Below the pieces are notes generated by a model that worked only from the letters and a program-made list of their open reading frames with translations, searched no databases and was not told the origin of the DNA. A stretch of DNA of 64,000 nucleotides from Tildeniella nuda ZEHNDER 1965/U140 (GTDB taxonomy: Bacteria; Cyanobacteriota; Cyanobacteriia; Leptolyngbyales; Leptolyngbyaceae). A program made the translations under genes and the position numbers. Each line of letters begins with the position of its first letter. Within the stretch, counting starts at the first letter, position 1. Location of the stretch: positions 215,197 through 279,196 of the forward strand of contig JAHHIG010000007.1 of the NCBI GenBank assembly GCA_019358895.1. Reading direction: 5' to 3'. Below, piece after piece: positions 9,056 through 16,731 of the stretch.

Positions 9056-10741
9056 TTAAAAAGCAAAGGTTGTGCGAATGACACCAATGACAACATCGTC
9101 ATTACCGCTGTTATGGTCGGGTGCTGTAAGCCAAATAATGCCTGGTGTAATGGCGATGTTGTCGGTCAGTTGGAACTGATAGAAGCCCTCAACGTGCAGT
9201 GAGGTATCCGGGTCTTCCAAGAAGTTCAGGCGACTGCTGGCTCTGGTCACTTTAGGCTCCATGCCTACAATAATGCCTGCGATGCTCCCCTTCCGAAAGA
9301 GATCAGGAAACGCCAGACTGACTGCCCAATTCCAAATATCAACGCTGCCCCTGGTGCCGCTCAGCACATTAGCGGTTGTGTATCCCACGGAGCCATTAAT
9401 CACAATCTTGGGGTTGAGTTGGAACGATGCTTCCAACCCGAATGAATCACTATTGAATGCCTCACCCAGATTGCCGAGATTAGCATTGTTGCTGCCACCA
9501 CTGCCATTCGCTGTAAAGTCATTGTTGTAGGCGTGAATGTAGGTCAGCCCGATCGCCAGTGGCTCGAAGGGTCTAAAGGTAAGTTGAGCGATCGCGCCAA
9601 ACGCACCGTTAAAGAGACCACTACCCGCTGCGGGTGATGCCGAATCATTTGCCAAATACCCCAAACTCAGCTCTAGCTTGTCGCTGAACTCATGCTTAAT
9701 GCCAACGCCAGCACCGTTGAGCAGGTAATAGATGGAGTTGCGGGTGCCAAAGTTAGTCAGAGCACCGCTGCCACCATCACCATCGAGAAACGGGTTGATG
9801 GTATCTGTAAAGTCATCGATCGCACCCGCGTTTGCCTCAAGCACAATAGAGGTCTTTTCGCCTAGCTTGAACTGGTACAGCAGGGCATCAATGCCGACGC
9901 TGTTGTTGGAATCTGCCGCAAGGCGCAAATCGCCTTCGGGTGTGAATGTCGCATTGGAGGAAAAGGGCGCTATGTTACCCGCCTGTAGCCGAACGCGCAG
10001 CAAGTCTTCGCCATTAAAGCTGGTGTCAAAGTTGAGCCGGATGCGATCGCCCAGAATCGTGTTCTTCTGCACCGCATTACCGTTGACCGTATCGCCTACT
10101 GCAACGCCTGCTAAAGCAAAAATTACCTCACCGTTGAGCTTTGTCGTCGTGGAAAACTGTTGTTTTTCCAACGTGGCTGTGCGGGCTTCTAAGCCATCAA
10201 CACGACCGCGCAAGGTCACTAATTCGGCTGCGAAGTCTTCCTGCAGCTTCTGCAAAATTGCCAGGTCTTCTTTTTTCACCAAATCAGCCGTGCCTGCGGC
10301 AATGAGTTCATTCACGCGATCGAGGCACGCATTCAGACCAGCCGCAAATTCATAGCGCGTTGTCGCCCGATTGCCCCGAAAGGTTTTGTCAGGATAACCT
10401 ACAATGCAGCCATAACGTTCAACCAGCGATTGTAATGCCTGAAATGCCCAATCGGTCGGTTTTACATCCGTTAGCTGAGACACCGACGTTACCTGGGCAA
10501 CCGCATCATCAGACTCATCGATCGCCTCTGGCTCTACTATCTGGGAGCGATCGATGGCGTTAGAGGCAGGCTGACTGGGCGCGATCGCCACCTTACGAGT
10601 CGTTAAAATTATCTGAGTCGCGTGTTCCTCAGACGGCTGCGTATTGGGTACTGGTTGAGGCGCTTGCGCCGCTGCCGCTACCACAGCAGCACCGAGAAGC
10701 ACTGGGCTAAACAGCAGAGAATGAACAAACTGTTTGAACAT
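9056..10741 (-). CDS. Cyanobacterial SLH-domain outer-membrane porin (OprB / iron-uptake-porin family)
   Basis: The 561-residue protein has a signal peptide (about residues 1-27, ending in alanines), a Ser/Glu-rich linker, an SLH domain (about 90-155: DVKPTDWAFQALQSLVERYG and the TRYEFAAGLNACLDRV segment), a short coiled coil (about 165-200) and a C-terminal beta-barrel ending in phenylalanine, as outer-membrane barrels do. In this family the SLH domain binds the peptidoglycan-linked polymer while the barrel forms a pore for small solutes; several members respond to iron. Two Fur-like sites lie upstream (10857-10875, 11087-11105), and the ribosome-binding region resembles known targets of the sRNA Yfr1. 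Iron transport itself is inferred from family and context. Confidence 0.92.
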   Translation of the reverse strand: MFKQFVHSLLFSPVLLGAAVVAAAAQAPQPVPNTQPSEEHATQIILTTRKVAIAPSQPASNAIDRSQIVEPEAIDESDDAVAQVTSVSQLTDVKPTDWAFQALQSLVERYGCIVGYPDKTFRGNRATTRYEFAAGLNACLDRVNELIAAGTADLVKKEDLAILQKLQEDFAAELVTLRGRVDGLEARTATLEKQQFSTTTKLNGEVIFALAGVAVGDTVNGNAVQKNTILGDRIRLNFDTSFNGEDLLRVRLQAGNIAPFSSNATFTPEGDLRLAADSNNSVGIDALLYQFKLGEKTSIVLEANAGAIDDFTDTINPFLDGDGGSGALTNFGTRNSIYYLLNGAGVGIKHEFSDKLELSLGYLANDSASPAAGSGLFNGAFGAIAQLTFRPFEPLAIGLTYIHAYNNDFTANGSGGSNNANLGNLGEAFNSDSFGLEASFQLNPKIVINGSVGYTTANVLSGTRGSVDIWNWAVSLAFPDLFRKGSIAGIIVGMEPKVTRASSRLNFLEDPDTSLHVEGFYQFQLTDNIAITPGIIWLTAPDHNSGNDDVVIGVIRTTFAF

Positions 10742-10750
10742 GAAAACGAT

Positions 10751-10759
10751 TCCTCACAC
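10751..10759 (-). promoter_or_regulatory. Porin ribosome-binding site, possible Yfr1 sRNA target
   Basis: On the mRNA the sequence is GUGUGAGGA, 9 nt before the start region of the porin gene, and it contains the Shine-Dalgarno core GAGGA. It is fully complementary to UCCUCACAC within the conserved unpaired core of the cyanobacterial sRNA Yfr1 (ACUCCUCACAC). Yfr1 is known to bind porin mRNAs at this place in Prochlorococcus. A yfr1 gene is not seen in this window. Confidence 0.45.
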
Positions 10760-10856
10760 ATGATCTAAAGAACGCGCCAACAAGCCCCACGCAGGCTACC
10801 GCATGAAACCTCAGCGTTTGCCAATCAAGCTTCAATGAACTGAATGACCTGAACAC

Positions 10857-10875
10857 GAGAACGATTATCATTCTT
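10857..10875. promoter_or_regulatory. Fur-like box 1 upstream of the porin
   Basis: GAGAACGATTATCATTCTT resembles the Fur consensus (GATAATGATAATCATTATC) in its central GATTATCATT. It lies about 115-135 bp before the porin start codon, a plausible operator position. Confidence 0.5.
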
Positions 10876-11086
10876 TTCGAGACTAAAGTCTACCCGAAAA
10901 CAGACTAAGGCGTATGCGTTTCGTCCGCTATGCCCCCCTCCCCCTTCCTGCAAGCTGCTTAGCTAGGAATCGAGGGTGTTGAAATCAAACCGCCTGTTAC
11001 TTTGGGTGCGTTAAGAATGAAATGACCACCGCTCATAGGGGAAGAGCCGATACACGGCAGATCTGACGATAGAAGATCATTATCTA

Positions 11087-11105
11087 AATGACAATGATTA
11101 GCAAC
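11087..11105. promoter_or_regulatory. Fur-like box 2 upstream of the porin
   Basis: AATGACAATGATTAGCAAC, preceded by GATCATTATC, gives repeated Fur-type hexamers about 350 bp before the porin start. The rest of the 630-bp region 10742-11371 holds no gene that I can recognise. Confidence 0.4.
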
Positions 11106-11286
11106 AAGTATTTTTAGCTTTTACAGGATGCGTTTGTCAAGCCTTATTGCAAGTATGTTGCAATAGTCTATTGCAATAGCCTGCTCGTTCAAGCCGTTGC
11201 CGTTTCCAGACGTATGCCTTTTATCTATGGTTTCATGATGGATGAACCAGTTCCCAATTATTTTGATGGTTCTGGAGACGGTTCAG

Positions 11287-11371
11287 AATCAGCTATCAGC
11301 TATCAGCTATCAGCTATCAGCTATCAGCTTTTTCTGACGGCTGACCGCTGACCGCTGACGGCTGACCGCTC
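11287..11371. repeat. TATCAGC and TGACCGC heptamer tracts
   Basis: About five copies of TATCAGC are followed by four copies of TGACCGC/TGACGGC. Both are 7-bp units, and the tract ends at the stop codon of the histidine phosphatase gene. Confidence 0.8.
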
Positions 11372-12010
11372 TTATGTGCCTTCTAGAGAGCGAAGTTCCT
11401 CATCCATATAGGAGCGATCGCCCAGAACTTCCAGGAGCGGACCCCGATCGCGAAATTTGACGATGCTGACAGACCCTGCAAGGGTGTTGATACGATCGCG
11501 GTAGCGTCCCAGCTCGATTCCCAATAAGCCACACAGAATAATCCGAATCGTGGCTTTGTGCGAAACAACCAGCACATTCCCAGACTTATGTTTCTGCTCG
11601 ATTTCAGCGACAACCGATGAGGCGCGACTGGCAATCTGCACGGATGTTTCGCCGCCTGTAGGTGCGTTCCAGGCAGGTTCCGCTAACCAGCGAACGTAGT
11701 CGGTGGCGTAGTGTTCTTGCACATACTCCTGCGTCAGTCCTTCCCATTCACCGTAGCGAATTTCTTTGAGTCCGTCGCGCAGTTGCATTTCTAGCCCGAT
11801 GGCATCGCACAGAGGTTTAGCAGTGGCGATCGTGCGTTTCATGGGGCTAACGTAGGCGGCAGTCCAGGCGATCGCTTGGTGAGCAACCGCAAATGCCTCA
11901 GCCATTTTGAGACCATTCTCTGTGAGATCAGCATCCAAATCGCCACAGTAGCCACCAGAGAGGCTGTAGGTGGTTTCGCCATGCCGCATAAAATATAGCG
12001 TTAGGCTCAT
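11372..12010 (-). CDS. Histidine phosphatase family protein (phosphoglycerate-mutase-like)
   Basis: The 212-residue protein shows the catalytic Arg9-His10-Gly-Glu motif (FMRHGET), the second arginine in VSPMKRTIAT, a glutamate in RYGEWEG and the second histidine in VVSHKATIR. Family members transfer or remove phosphate through a phosphohistidine. Cofactor-dependent phosphoglycerate mutases, GpmB-like phosphatases and phosphoserine phosphatases all look like this, so the substrate stays open. It overlaps the upstream gene by 4 bp (ATGA), so the two are translationally coupled, and glgP lies upstream on the same strand. Confidence 0.88.
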   Translation of the reverse strand: MSLTLYFMRHGETTYSLSGGYCGDLDADLTENGLKMAEAFAVAHQAIAWTAAYVSPMKRTIATAKPLCDAIGLEMQLRDGLKEIRYGEWEGLTQEYVQEHYATDYVRWLAEPAWNAPTGGETSVQIASRASSVVAEIEQKHKSGNVLVVSHKATIRIILCGLLGIELGRYRDRINTLAGSVSIVKFRDRGPLLEVLGDRSYMDEELRSLEGT

Positions 12011-12342
12011 GAGACTTTTTCGGTGTCCTGCTCGTAGTGCATTTTGTAAACCGGATTGTCGAGTCCCAGTTCGTTCATGACGTTGCGGGCGTGGAGGATG
12101 CGATCGGCGATCGACAGCGAATCGCTCAGCACACCAAACAGCGAAATCTCTGCCTCCACTTTACGGATTTCTTGCAGCAGATTTTGTTCGGTTGCGCCCT
12201 CAGCCGCGTGCAACTCGCTCATCAGCTTACTGCGCTCGATTTTGTAGTGAGAGTGAGAGTTCTCAAAGTAGTCGTGGAGTTGGGTCACGAGGGACGCAAC
12301 AGATTGATGATCGACTAAAAAGCGTGGGTCTTTGGTTTCCAT
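12007..12342 (-). CDS. Small helical protein of unknown function coupled to the phosphatase
   Basis: From ATG 12342 the product is 111 residues and starts METKDPRFLV. Its sequence suggests mostly helices (HDYFENSHSHYKIERSKLM, EIRKVEAEISLF). I recognise no domain. The frame stays open to 12420, but that extension is made only of GAGGAGT/AACGCTG simple repeats, so I reject the longer start. The stop codon overlaps the start of the histidine phosphatase gene (ATGA), which suggests the two proteins are made together. Confidence 0.7.
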   Translation of the reverse strand: METKDPRFLVDHQSVASLVTQLHDYFENSHSHYKIERSKLMSELHAAEGATEQNLLQEIRKVEAEISLFGVLSDSLSIADRILHARNVMNELGLDNPVYKMHYEQDTEKVS

Positions 12343-12425
12343 TGAGGGTGAGGAGTGAGGAGTAAGGGGTGAGGAGTCAAGAGAAAGCTGAACGCTGAGG
12401 GCTGAACGCTGAACGCTCAATTACT
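12343..12425. repeat. Simple-repeat tract in the gap between glgP and the next gene
   Basis: GAGGAGT-like units followed by GCTGAAC-like heptamers fill almost the whole gap. They sit directly against the chosen start codon and probably carry the leader of the downstream gene. Confidence 0.7.
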
Positions 12426-12447
12426 CAACTTTCTCCAAACCGATCGC

Positions 12448-14982
12448 TTAATCTAAGCCTGCGCCTGCCTGGACGTACTCTTTAAGCTCGATCGCAACGG
12501 GTTTGACGTGCCAGATATCTTCGCAGTATTCACGAATGGAGCGATCGGACGAAAATTTGCCCATGCGAACCGAGTTGAGAATCGACAGCCGTGTCCAGTT
12601 ATCCTGGTCACGATACGCCTGACTGACGCGATCCTGGCAGTCGATGTAAGCCTGATAGTCTGCCATCAGCAGGTAATCATCTTTATACAGCAGCGTGTTC
12701 ACCAACGCGTTAAACAAATTAGTGTCGCCATTCGAGAAACCACCGGAGGCAATCAGATCCATAGCGGCTTTTAGCTCTGGGTTGCTGTCGTAGTATTGCC
12801 AGGGGTTGTAGCCTTTGGCTTTAAGCGCGTAGACTTCGGGTGTGGTGAGACCAAACAAGAAGAAGTTATCAGCTCCGACTTCTTCACGGATTTCGACATT
12901 GGCACCGTCGAGTGTGCCGATCGTGAGTGAGCCATTCATTGAGAATTTCATGTTCCCGGTACCAGAGGCTTCTTTGCCTGCCAGCGAAATCTGTTCAGAG
13001 AGGTCGGCAGCAGGATAGACGCGCTGGGCAAATTTGACGTTGTAGTCTTTGAGGAACACTACTTTGAGACGATCGCGCACATCGGGATCGTTGTTCACCA
13101 CATCGCCGACCGAGTTGATGAGCTTAATGATCAGCTTCGCCATGTAGTAGCCAGGAGCCGCTTTGCCGCCAAAGATGAATGTGCGGGGCGTAATCTCTAC
13201 ATCAGGATTGGCTTTAATGCGGTTATACAGCGTAATGATGTGAAGCACATCCAGATGCTGCCGCTTGTATTCGTGAATGCGCTTTGCCTGGATATCAAAG
13301 AGAGACGTAGGATCAACGTCAACGCCATTAATCTGCTTGATGTAGTCGGCAAGATCTTGCTTAATCTCCAGCTTGATCTGCCGCCACTGCTGGCGAAACT
13401 CGGCATCGTCCACAAACGTTTCCAGCTTGCGGAGTTCATCCAGGTGCTTGATCCAGCCGTCGCCAATTTTGCTGTTGATGAGGTTGGTCAGACGAGGATT
13501 GCTCAACACCATGAAGCGACGCGGGGTGACACCGTTCGTCTTGTTGCTGAACTTTTCGGGGTATAGCTCGTAGAAATCGCGGAGCACGTCTTGCTTCAGG
13601 AGTTCGCTGTGCAGCGCGGCAACACCGTTGATGGCGTGGCTGCCCACACAGGCGAGATGCGCCATGCGGACGTAGCGTTCGCCTGCTTCGTCGATGAGCG
13701 ACATACGGTTGAGCCGATCGCTATCACCAGGAAACTTCTGGCGAATCTCTTCCAGGAAGCGATCGTTGATTTGATAGATGATTTCGAGATGGCGTGGCAA
13801 GAGTGCGCTGAAGAGAGGCAACCCCCAGCGTTCTAGTGCCTCTGGCAGCAGCGTGTGATTGGTGTAGGAGAGTGTTTTCTGGGTAATGTGCCATGCGGCA
13901 TCCCACTCGATCGCGTGCTCGTCCAGCAGCAGACGCATGAGTTCGGCAACGGCGATCGCGGGGTGCGTGTCATTCAACTGAATCGCAAACTTCTCGTGAA
14001 ATTGGTCGAGCGAGATGCCCTGACGGGTGAGGATCAAGATCATGTCCTGCAAAGAGCACGACACAAAGAAGATCTGTTGCCCCAGACGCAGCTTCTTGCC
14101 CTGAAAGGACTCGTCGTTTGGATAGAGCACCTTCGTCAACGTTTCCGAAACCGTCTTTTGCTGCACCGCACGGAAGTAATCGCCAGAGTTAAAGGCAGCA
14201 AAGTCAAACGATTCAGCCGCAGCCGCACTCCAAAGCCTCAGCGTTGTGGCTGTATTCGTCTTGTAGCCCAGAATTGGCGTGTCGTAGGGAATGCCCATCA
14301 CGAGTTCATTGGGTACCCAGCGGACGCGATCGCGTCCCGCTTCGTCGGTGTAGGCTTCGGTGTGACCGCCCAGCTTCACTTCGACTGCCCATTCGGGACG
14401 AGCGATTTCCCAGGGGTTGCCATAGCGCAGCCATTTGTCAGTGCTTTCAAACTGCCAGCCATCGCGGATATCCTGGTCAAAAATACCAAACTCATAGCGA
14501 ATGCCATAGCCGATCGAGGGAATGTCGAGCGTTGCCATGGAGTCGAGATAACAGGCAGCCAGACGACCTAAGCCACCGTTGCCCAACCCAGGCTCTTCTT
14601 CTTGCTGTAGGAGTGCGTCAAAGTCTAGACCGAGTTCGCCGATCGCCTGTTTTACCTCGTCGTAGATGCCCAGGCTGATCAGGTTATTGCCCAAATGAGG
14701 ACCCATGAGGAACTCGGCAGAAAGGTAGGCAACGGTGCGGGAAGACTGCTCGGTGTAGGTTTCGGCAGTGGTGAGCCAGCGTCGGAGCAAGCGATCGCGC
14801 ACGGTATACGCCAGCGCCATGTAGTAATCGTTTTGGGTGGCAATCTTGGCAAACTTGCCCTGAATGTAGAAGAGGTTGTCCTGAAAGGCGCGTTTCAGTG
14901 TTTCAACGCTCAGCCCGGTACGGTCGTCTTCAACGACGATTGTTGGTACGCATTCGATGGGTTGATTGGGCGCGGTCTGCAT
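12448..14982 (-). CDS. glgP: Glycogen/alpha-glucan phosphorylase
   Basis: The enzyme removes glucose units from glycogen as glucose-1-phosphate, with pyridoxal phosphate as cofactor. The 844-residue length is typical. The PLP lysine is Lys679 in the motif EASGTGNMKFSMNG, and other hallmarks are present: GLGNGGLGRLAACYLDS near residue 130, QLNDTHPAIAVAEL, and TNGVTPRRFMV. It acts in the cytosol in dark-time glycogen breakdown. It leads a possible operon with the small helical protein and the histidine phosphatase, separated by a repeat tract. Confidence 0.97.
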   Translation of the reverse strand: MQTAPNQPIECVPTIVVEDDRTGLSVETLKRAFQDNLFYIQGKFAKIATQNDYYMALAYTVRDRLLRRWLTTAETYTEQSSRTVAYLSAEFLMGPHLGNNLISLGIYDEVKQAIGELGLDFDALLQQEEEPGLGNGGLGRLAACYLDSMATLDIPSIGYGIRYEFGIFDQDIRDGWQFESTDKWLRYGNPWEIARPEWAVEVKLGGHTEAYTDEAGRDRVRWVPNELVMGIPYDTPILGYKTNTATTLRLWSAAAAESFDFAAFNSGDYFRAVQQKTVSETLTKVLYPNDESFQGKKLRLGQQIFFVSCSLQDMILILTRQGISLDQFHEKFAIQLNDTHPAIAVAELMRLLLDEHAIEWDAAWHITQKTLSYTNHTLLPEALERWGLPLFSALLPRHLEIIYQINDRFLEEIRQKFPGDSDRLNRMSLIDEAGERYVRMAHLACVGSHAINGVAALHSELLKQDVLRDFYELYPEKFSNKTNGVTPRRFMVLSNPRLTNLINSKIGDGWIKHLDELRKLETFVDDAEFRQQWRQIKLEIKQDLADYIKQINGVDVDPTSLFDIQAKRIHEYKRQHLDVLHIITLYNRIKANPDVEITPRTFIFGGKAAPGYYMAKLIIKLINSVGDVVNNDPDVRDRLKVVFLKDYNVKFAQRVYPAADLSEQISLAGKEASGTGNMKFSMNGSLTIGTLDGANVEIREEVGADNFFLFGLTTPEVYALKAKGYNPWQYYDSNPELKAAMDLIASGGFSNGDTNLFNALVNTLLYKDDYLLMADYQAYIDCQDRVSQAYRDQDNWTRLSILNSVRMGKFSSDRSIREYCEDIWHVKPVAIELKEYVQAGAGLD

Positions 14983-15559
14983 GGTTTAAGTCCTTTCAGT
15001 ATCTACACGTCAGCCAGGTAAAGTACGGCTCCTAGCACTGCTCCAGGGTTAGTCTCTTATCGTAAGGGCATCGGCAGCAATTTTTGCCTTAAGGTTTCCT
15101 CAATAAGCATCTAAGACGGATGCAGTGGTATTGGTGCCGTCATCAACGAGGCATTCGGGGTGGCATCGCGTGGTTTCAACGGTGCGATCGCCCAAAACCT
15201 CTCGATCGCTGCGACAACTATTGTGATGTCCCACCGTTGCTCAAGTAAAGCCTTTGCCATCGATTCGTCCTCATCCGCTCTCTCTCTAGTTGGCGTGGTT
15301 TGAGTTTGCTACATGCTACGCACAGGGTACATTATTGCACTTGCGATTGGGTCGCTCCAGCGATCGCAGTGAGATATTTCATCAGGGGAGATTAGCATCC
15401 ATACACGTGAGCCTACTGTTTTCCTGGCTACTGACCAGGCGTTGAATGCTAAGAGCTTTCTTAAGGTTTGGGTAAGGAGGCAACGTGCTGCTGGCTGCAA
15501 GTGTTAGCTGAAAGAGGGGAATGCTAAAGCAATTACCCTTTATAAAGGAGAAACCAACC
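14983..15559. other. Intergenic region, glgP promoter side
   Basis: This 577-bp region lies between the divergent glgP and the small conserved gene at 15560. It contains scattered HIP1-like GCGATCG sites. I see no gene, RNA or repeat array in it. Confidence 0.6.
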
Positions 15560-16033
15560 ATGTCAACCGCTCCCATTAGCGCAGCGCTGACCGCTACCGA
15601 TCGCGCCGCCGTGATGAATGCGATTACCACCATTAAAGAAACACTCCCGTTCCTGATCGATTTGTCAGTAGACGAACGCAAAGCGCTGCCCAAGATGGGC
15701 GATAAGAGCCGAGCGTTTGTCAGCAAGGCGCTGGAAGTTGCTACGCAGAACCCCGACTTTTTGCCGCGATCGTTTGACCTTGATGAAATGCGGAAGGACG
15801 TACAGTTGTTTGAGGCAATGTACCCCATTGTGGTGGCGATGGCGCAGCTTCAGGAATTGCTGGACGATACCTACGTGACGGTGGGCAGTGAAGCCTATGC
15901 CGCCGCGCTCCAGGTGTATACCTACGCGAAGGCAAGTGGACAGGGCGCAGGGCTGGACTCAGTAGTGGATGAATTGGGGCAACGGTTTGCGCGCAAAGCG
16001 AAAAAGACCAAGCCTCAACCGTCAGCGGTGTAA
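15560..16033 (+). CDS. Conserved small soluble protein of unknown function
   Basis: From ATG 15560 the product is 157 residues. The start is set by the ribosome-binding site AAAGGAG at 15544-15550; an ATG 39 bp upstream lacks one. The protein looks all-helical, with segments such as NAITTIKETLPFLIDLSVDE and MVAMAQLQELLDDTYVTVG-like stretches, and ends in a lysine-rich tail (RKAKKTKPQ). No signal peptide or membrane segment is visible. I do not recognise a family name. A 21-bp repeat array starts 20 bp after its stop. Confidence 0.75.
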   Translation: MSTAPISAALTATDRAAVMNAITTIKETLPFLIDLSVDERKALPKMGDKSRAFVSKALEVATQNPDFLPRSFDLDEMRKDVQLFEAMYPIVVAMAQLQELLDDTYVTVGSEAYAAALQVYTYAKASGQGAGLDSVVDELGQRFARKAKKTKPQPSAV

Positions 16034-16053
16034 GGTTTAACACGGCGATTTCG

Positions 16054-16284
16054 GTTTGCAGTGAGAACGTTCTCGTTTAAAGCGGGAACGTTTTTGTTTG
16101 CAGTGAGAACGTTCCTGTTTCAAGTTGGAACACTCCTGTTTCAAGTTGGAACACTCCTGTTTCAAGTTGGAACACTCCTGTTTCAAGTCGGAACACTCCT
16201 GTTTCAAGTCGGAACCTTTCGGTTTCAGGTGAGAATGTTCCTGTTTGAAATAGAAACGATGCTGTTTGAAGTAAGAACGATTCC
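16054..16284. repeat. Eleven-unit 21-bp direct-repeat array
   Basis: Eleven consecutive 21-bp units each start with GTTT, with the consensus GTTTCAAGTTGGAACACTCCT. Units 4-6 are identical, and the outer ones drift. The first unit contains the perfect palindrome GAGAACGTTCTC (16063-16074) and units 2-3 contain close variants. Two degenerate units follow after an interruption (to about 16345). Because 21 is divisible by 3, one frame is open throughout and would encode heptapeptides like LLFQVGT; I regard that as incidental. Confidence 0.9.
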
Positions 16285-16351
16285 TTCGGAAAGCTTCGCT
16301 AACGCAGTTAAAACAGAAACGATGCTGTTTAAAGTAGAAACAAGTTGCTTT

Positions 16352-16490
16352 GGCGACTGGAAGTCGCAGCTACAGAGACAAAGCCTGCCGCCGCAGGCTC
16401 GGATGTTCACTATTTGAGTGAGTCCGCGACGGCGGACTTCGTTGTTGTAGTCGCGGTTTTAACCGCCAGACACTTCTCAGACAACTTCTA
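16352..16490 (+). repeat. Dispersed palindromic repeat, family 3, copy 1
   Basis: The sequence runs from GCGACTGGAAGTCGCAGCTAC through CCTGCCGCCGCAGG and GTCCGCGACGGCGGAC to GGTTTTAACCGCC and ends in AGACAACTTCT. Each block is a small palindrome. A second copy lies at 59901-60077 in the same orientation. It is non-coding and probably a transposon-derived miniature element. Confidence 0.75.
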
Positions 16491-16523
16491 ACACCGCTCA
16501 ACCGTGACTCATCGAGCAAATCG

Positions 16524-16652
16524 CTAGGGGCTGTCATCAATTACACTACACATAACTTGCAGCAAGGGTTCCAGCCCCTAGACTGGTGTGTTGGGGCAGG
16601 CGCGATCAGGCTGATACTGCCAGGTTTTGGAGCTAATTGATGACGCGCCCTA
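16524..16652 (+). mobile_element. MITE-like element, family 1, copy B
   Basis: A 129-bp element with ends TAGGGGCTGTCATCAATTAC and, inverted, TAGGGCGCGTCATCAATTAG, flanked by CTA/CTA. It encodes no protein. It lies 79 bp upstream of the ATPase gene and could affect its promoter. Confidence 0.85.
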
Positions 16653-16731
16653 AACCAATGAACCTCCAACGTGAGGTCTTGAGTAACGAAAGCTGCTATA
16701 AGTGCAAGTAGCAACGAGGTATGGCTAACCC

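Noticed and set aside
9732..10355. 207-codon open frame opposite the porin gene
   Set aside because: It is antisense to a well-supported porin, Ser/Arg-rich, and without a domain.
13855..14571. Long open frame opposite glgP
   Set aside because: It is antisense to a clearly conserved enzyme and has no recognisable domain or start signal.
16054..16284. CRISPR array
   Set aside because: The 21-bp units are contiguous without spacers of constant length, and no cas genes are in the window.
16061..16417. Open frame over the 21-bp array encoding LLFQVGT-type heptapeptides
   Set aside because: The frame is open only because 21 is divisible by three. The start is a GTG inside a repeat unit, and the C-terminal part runs into a family 3 element.
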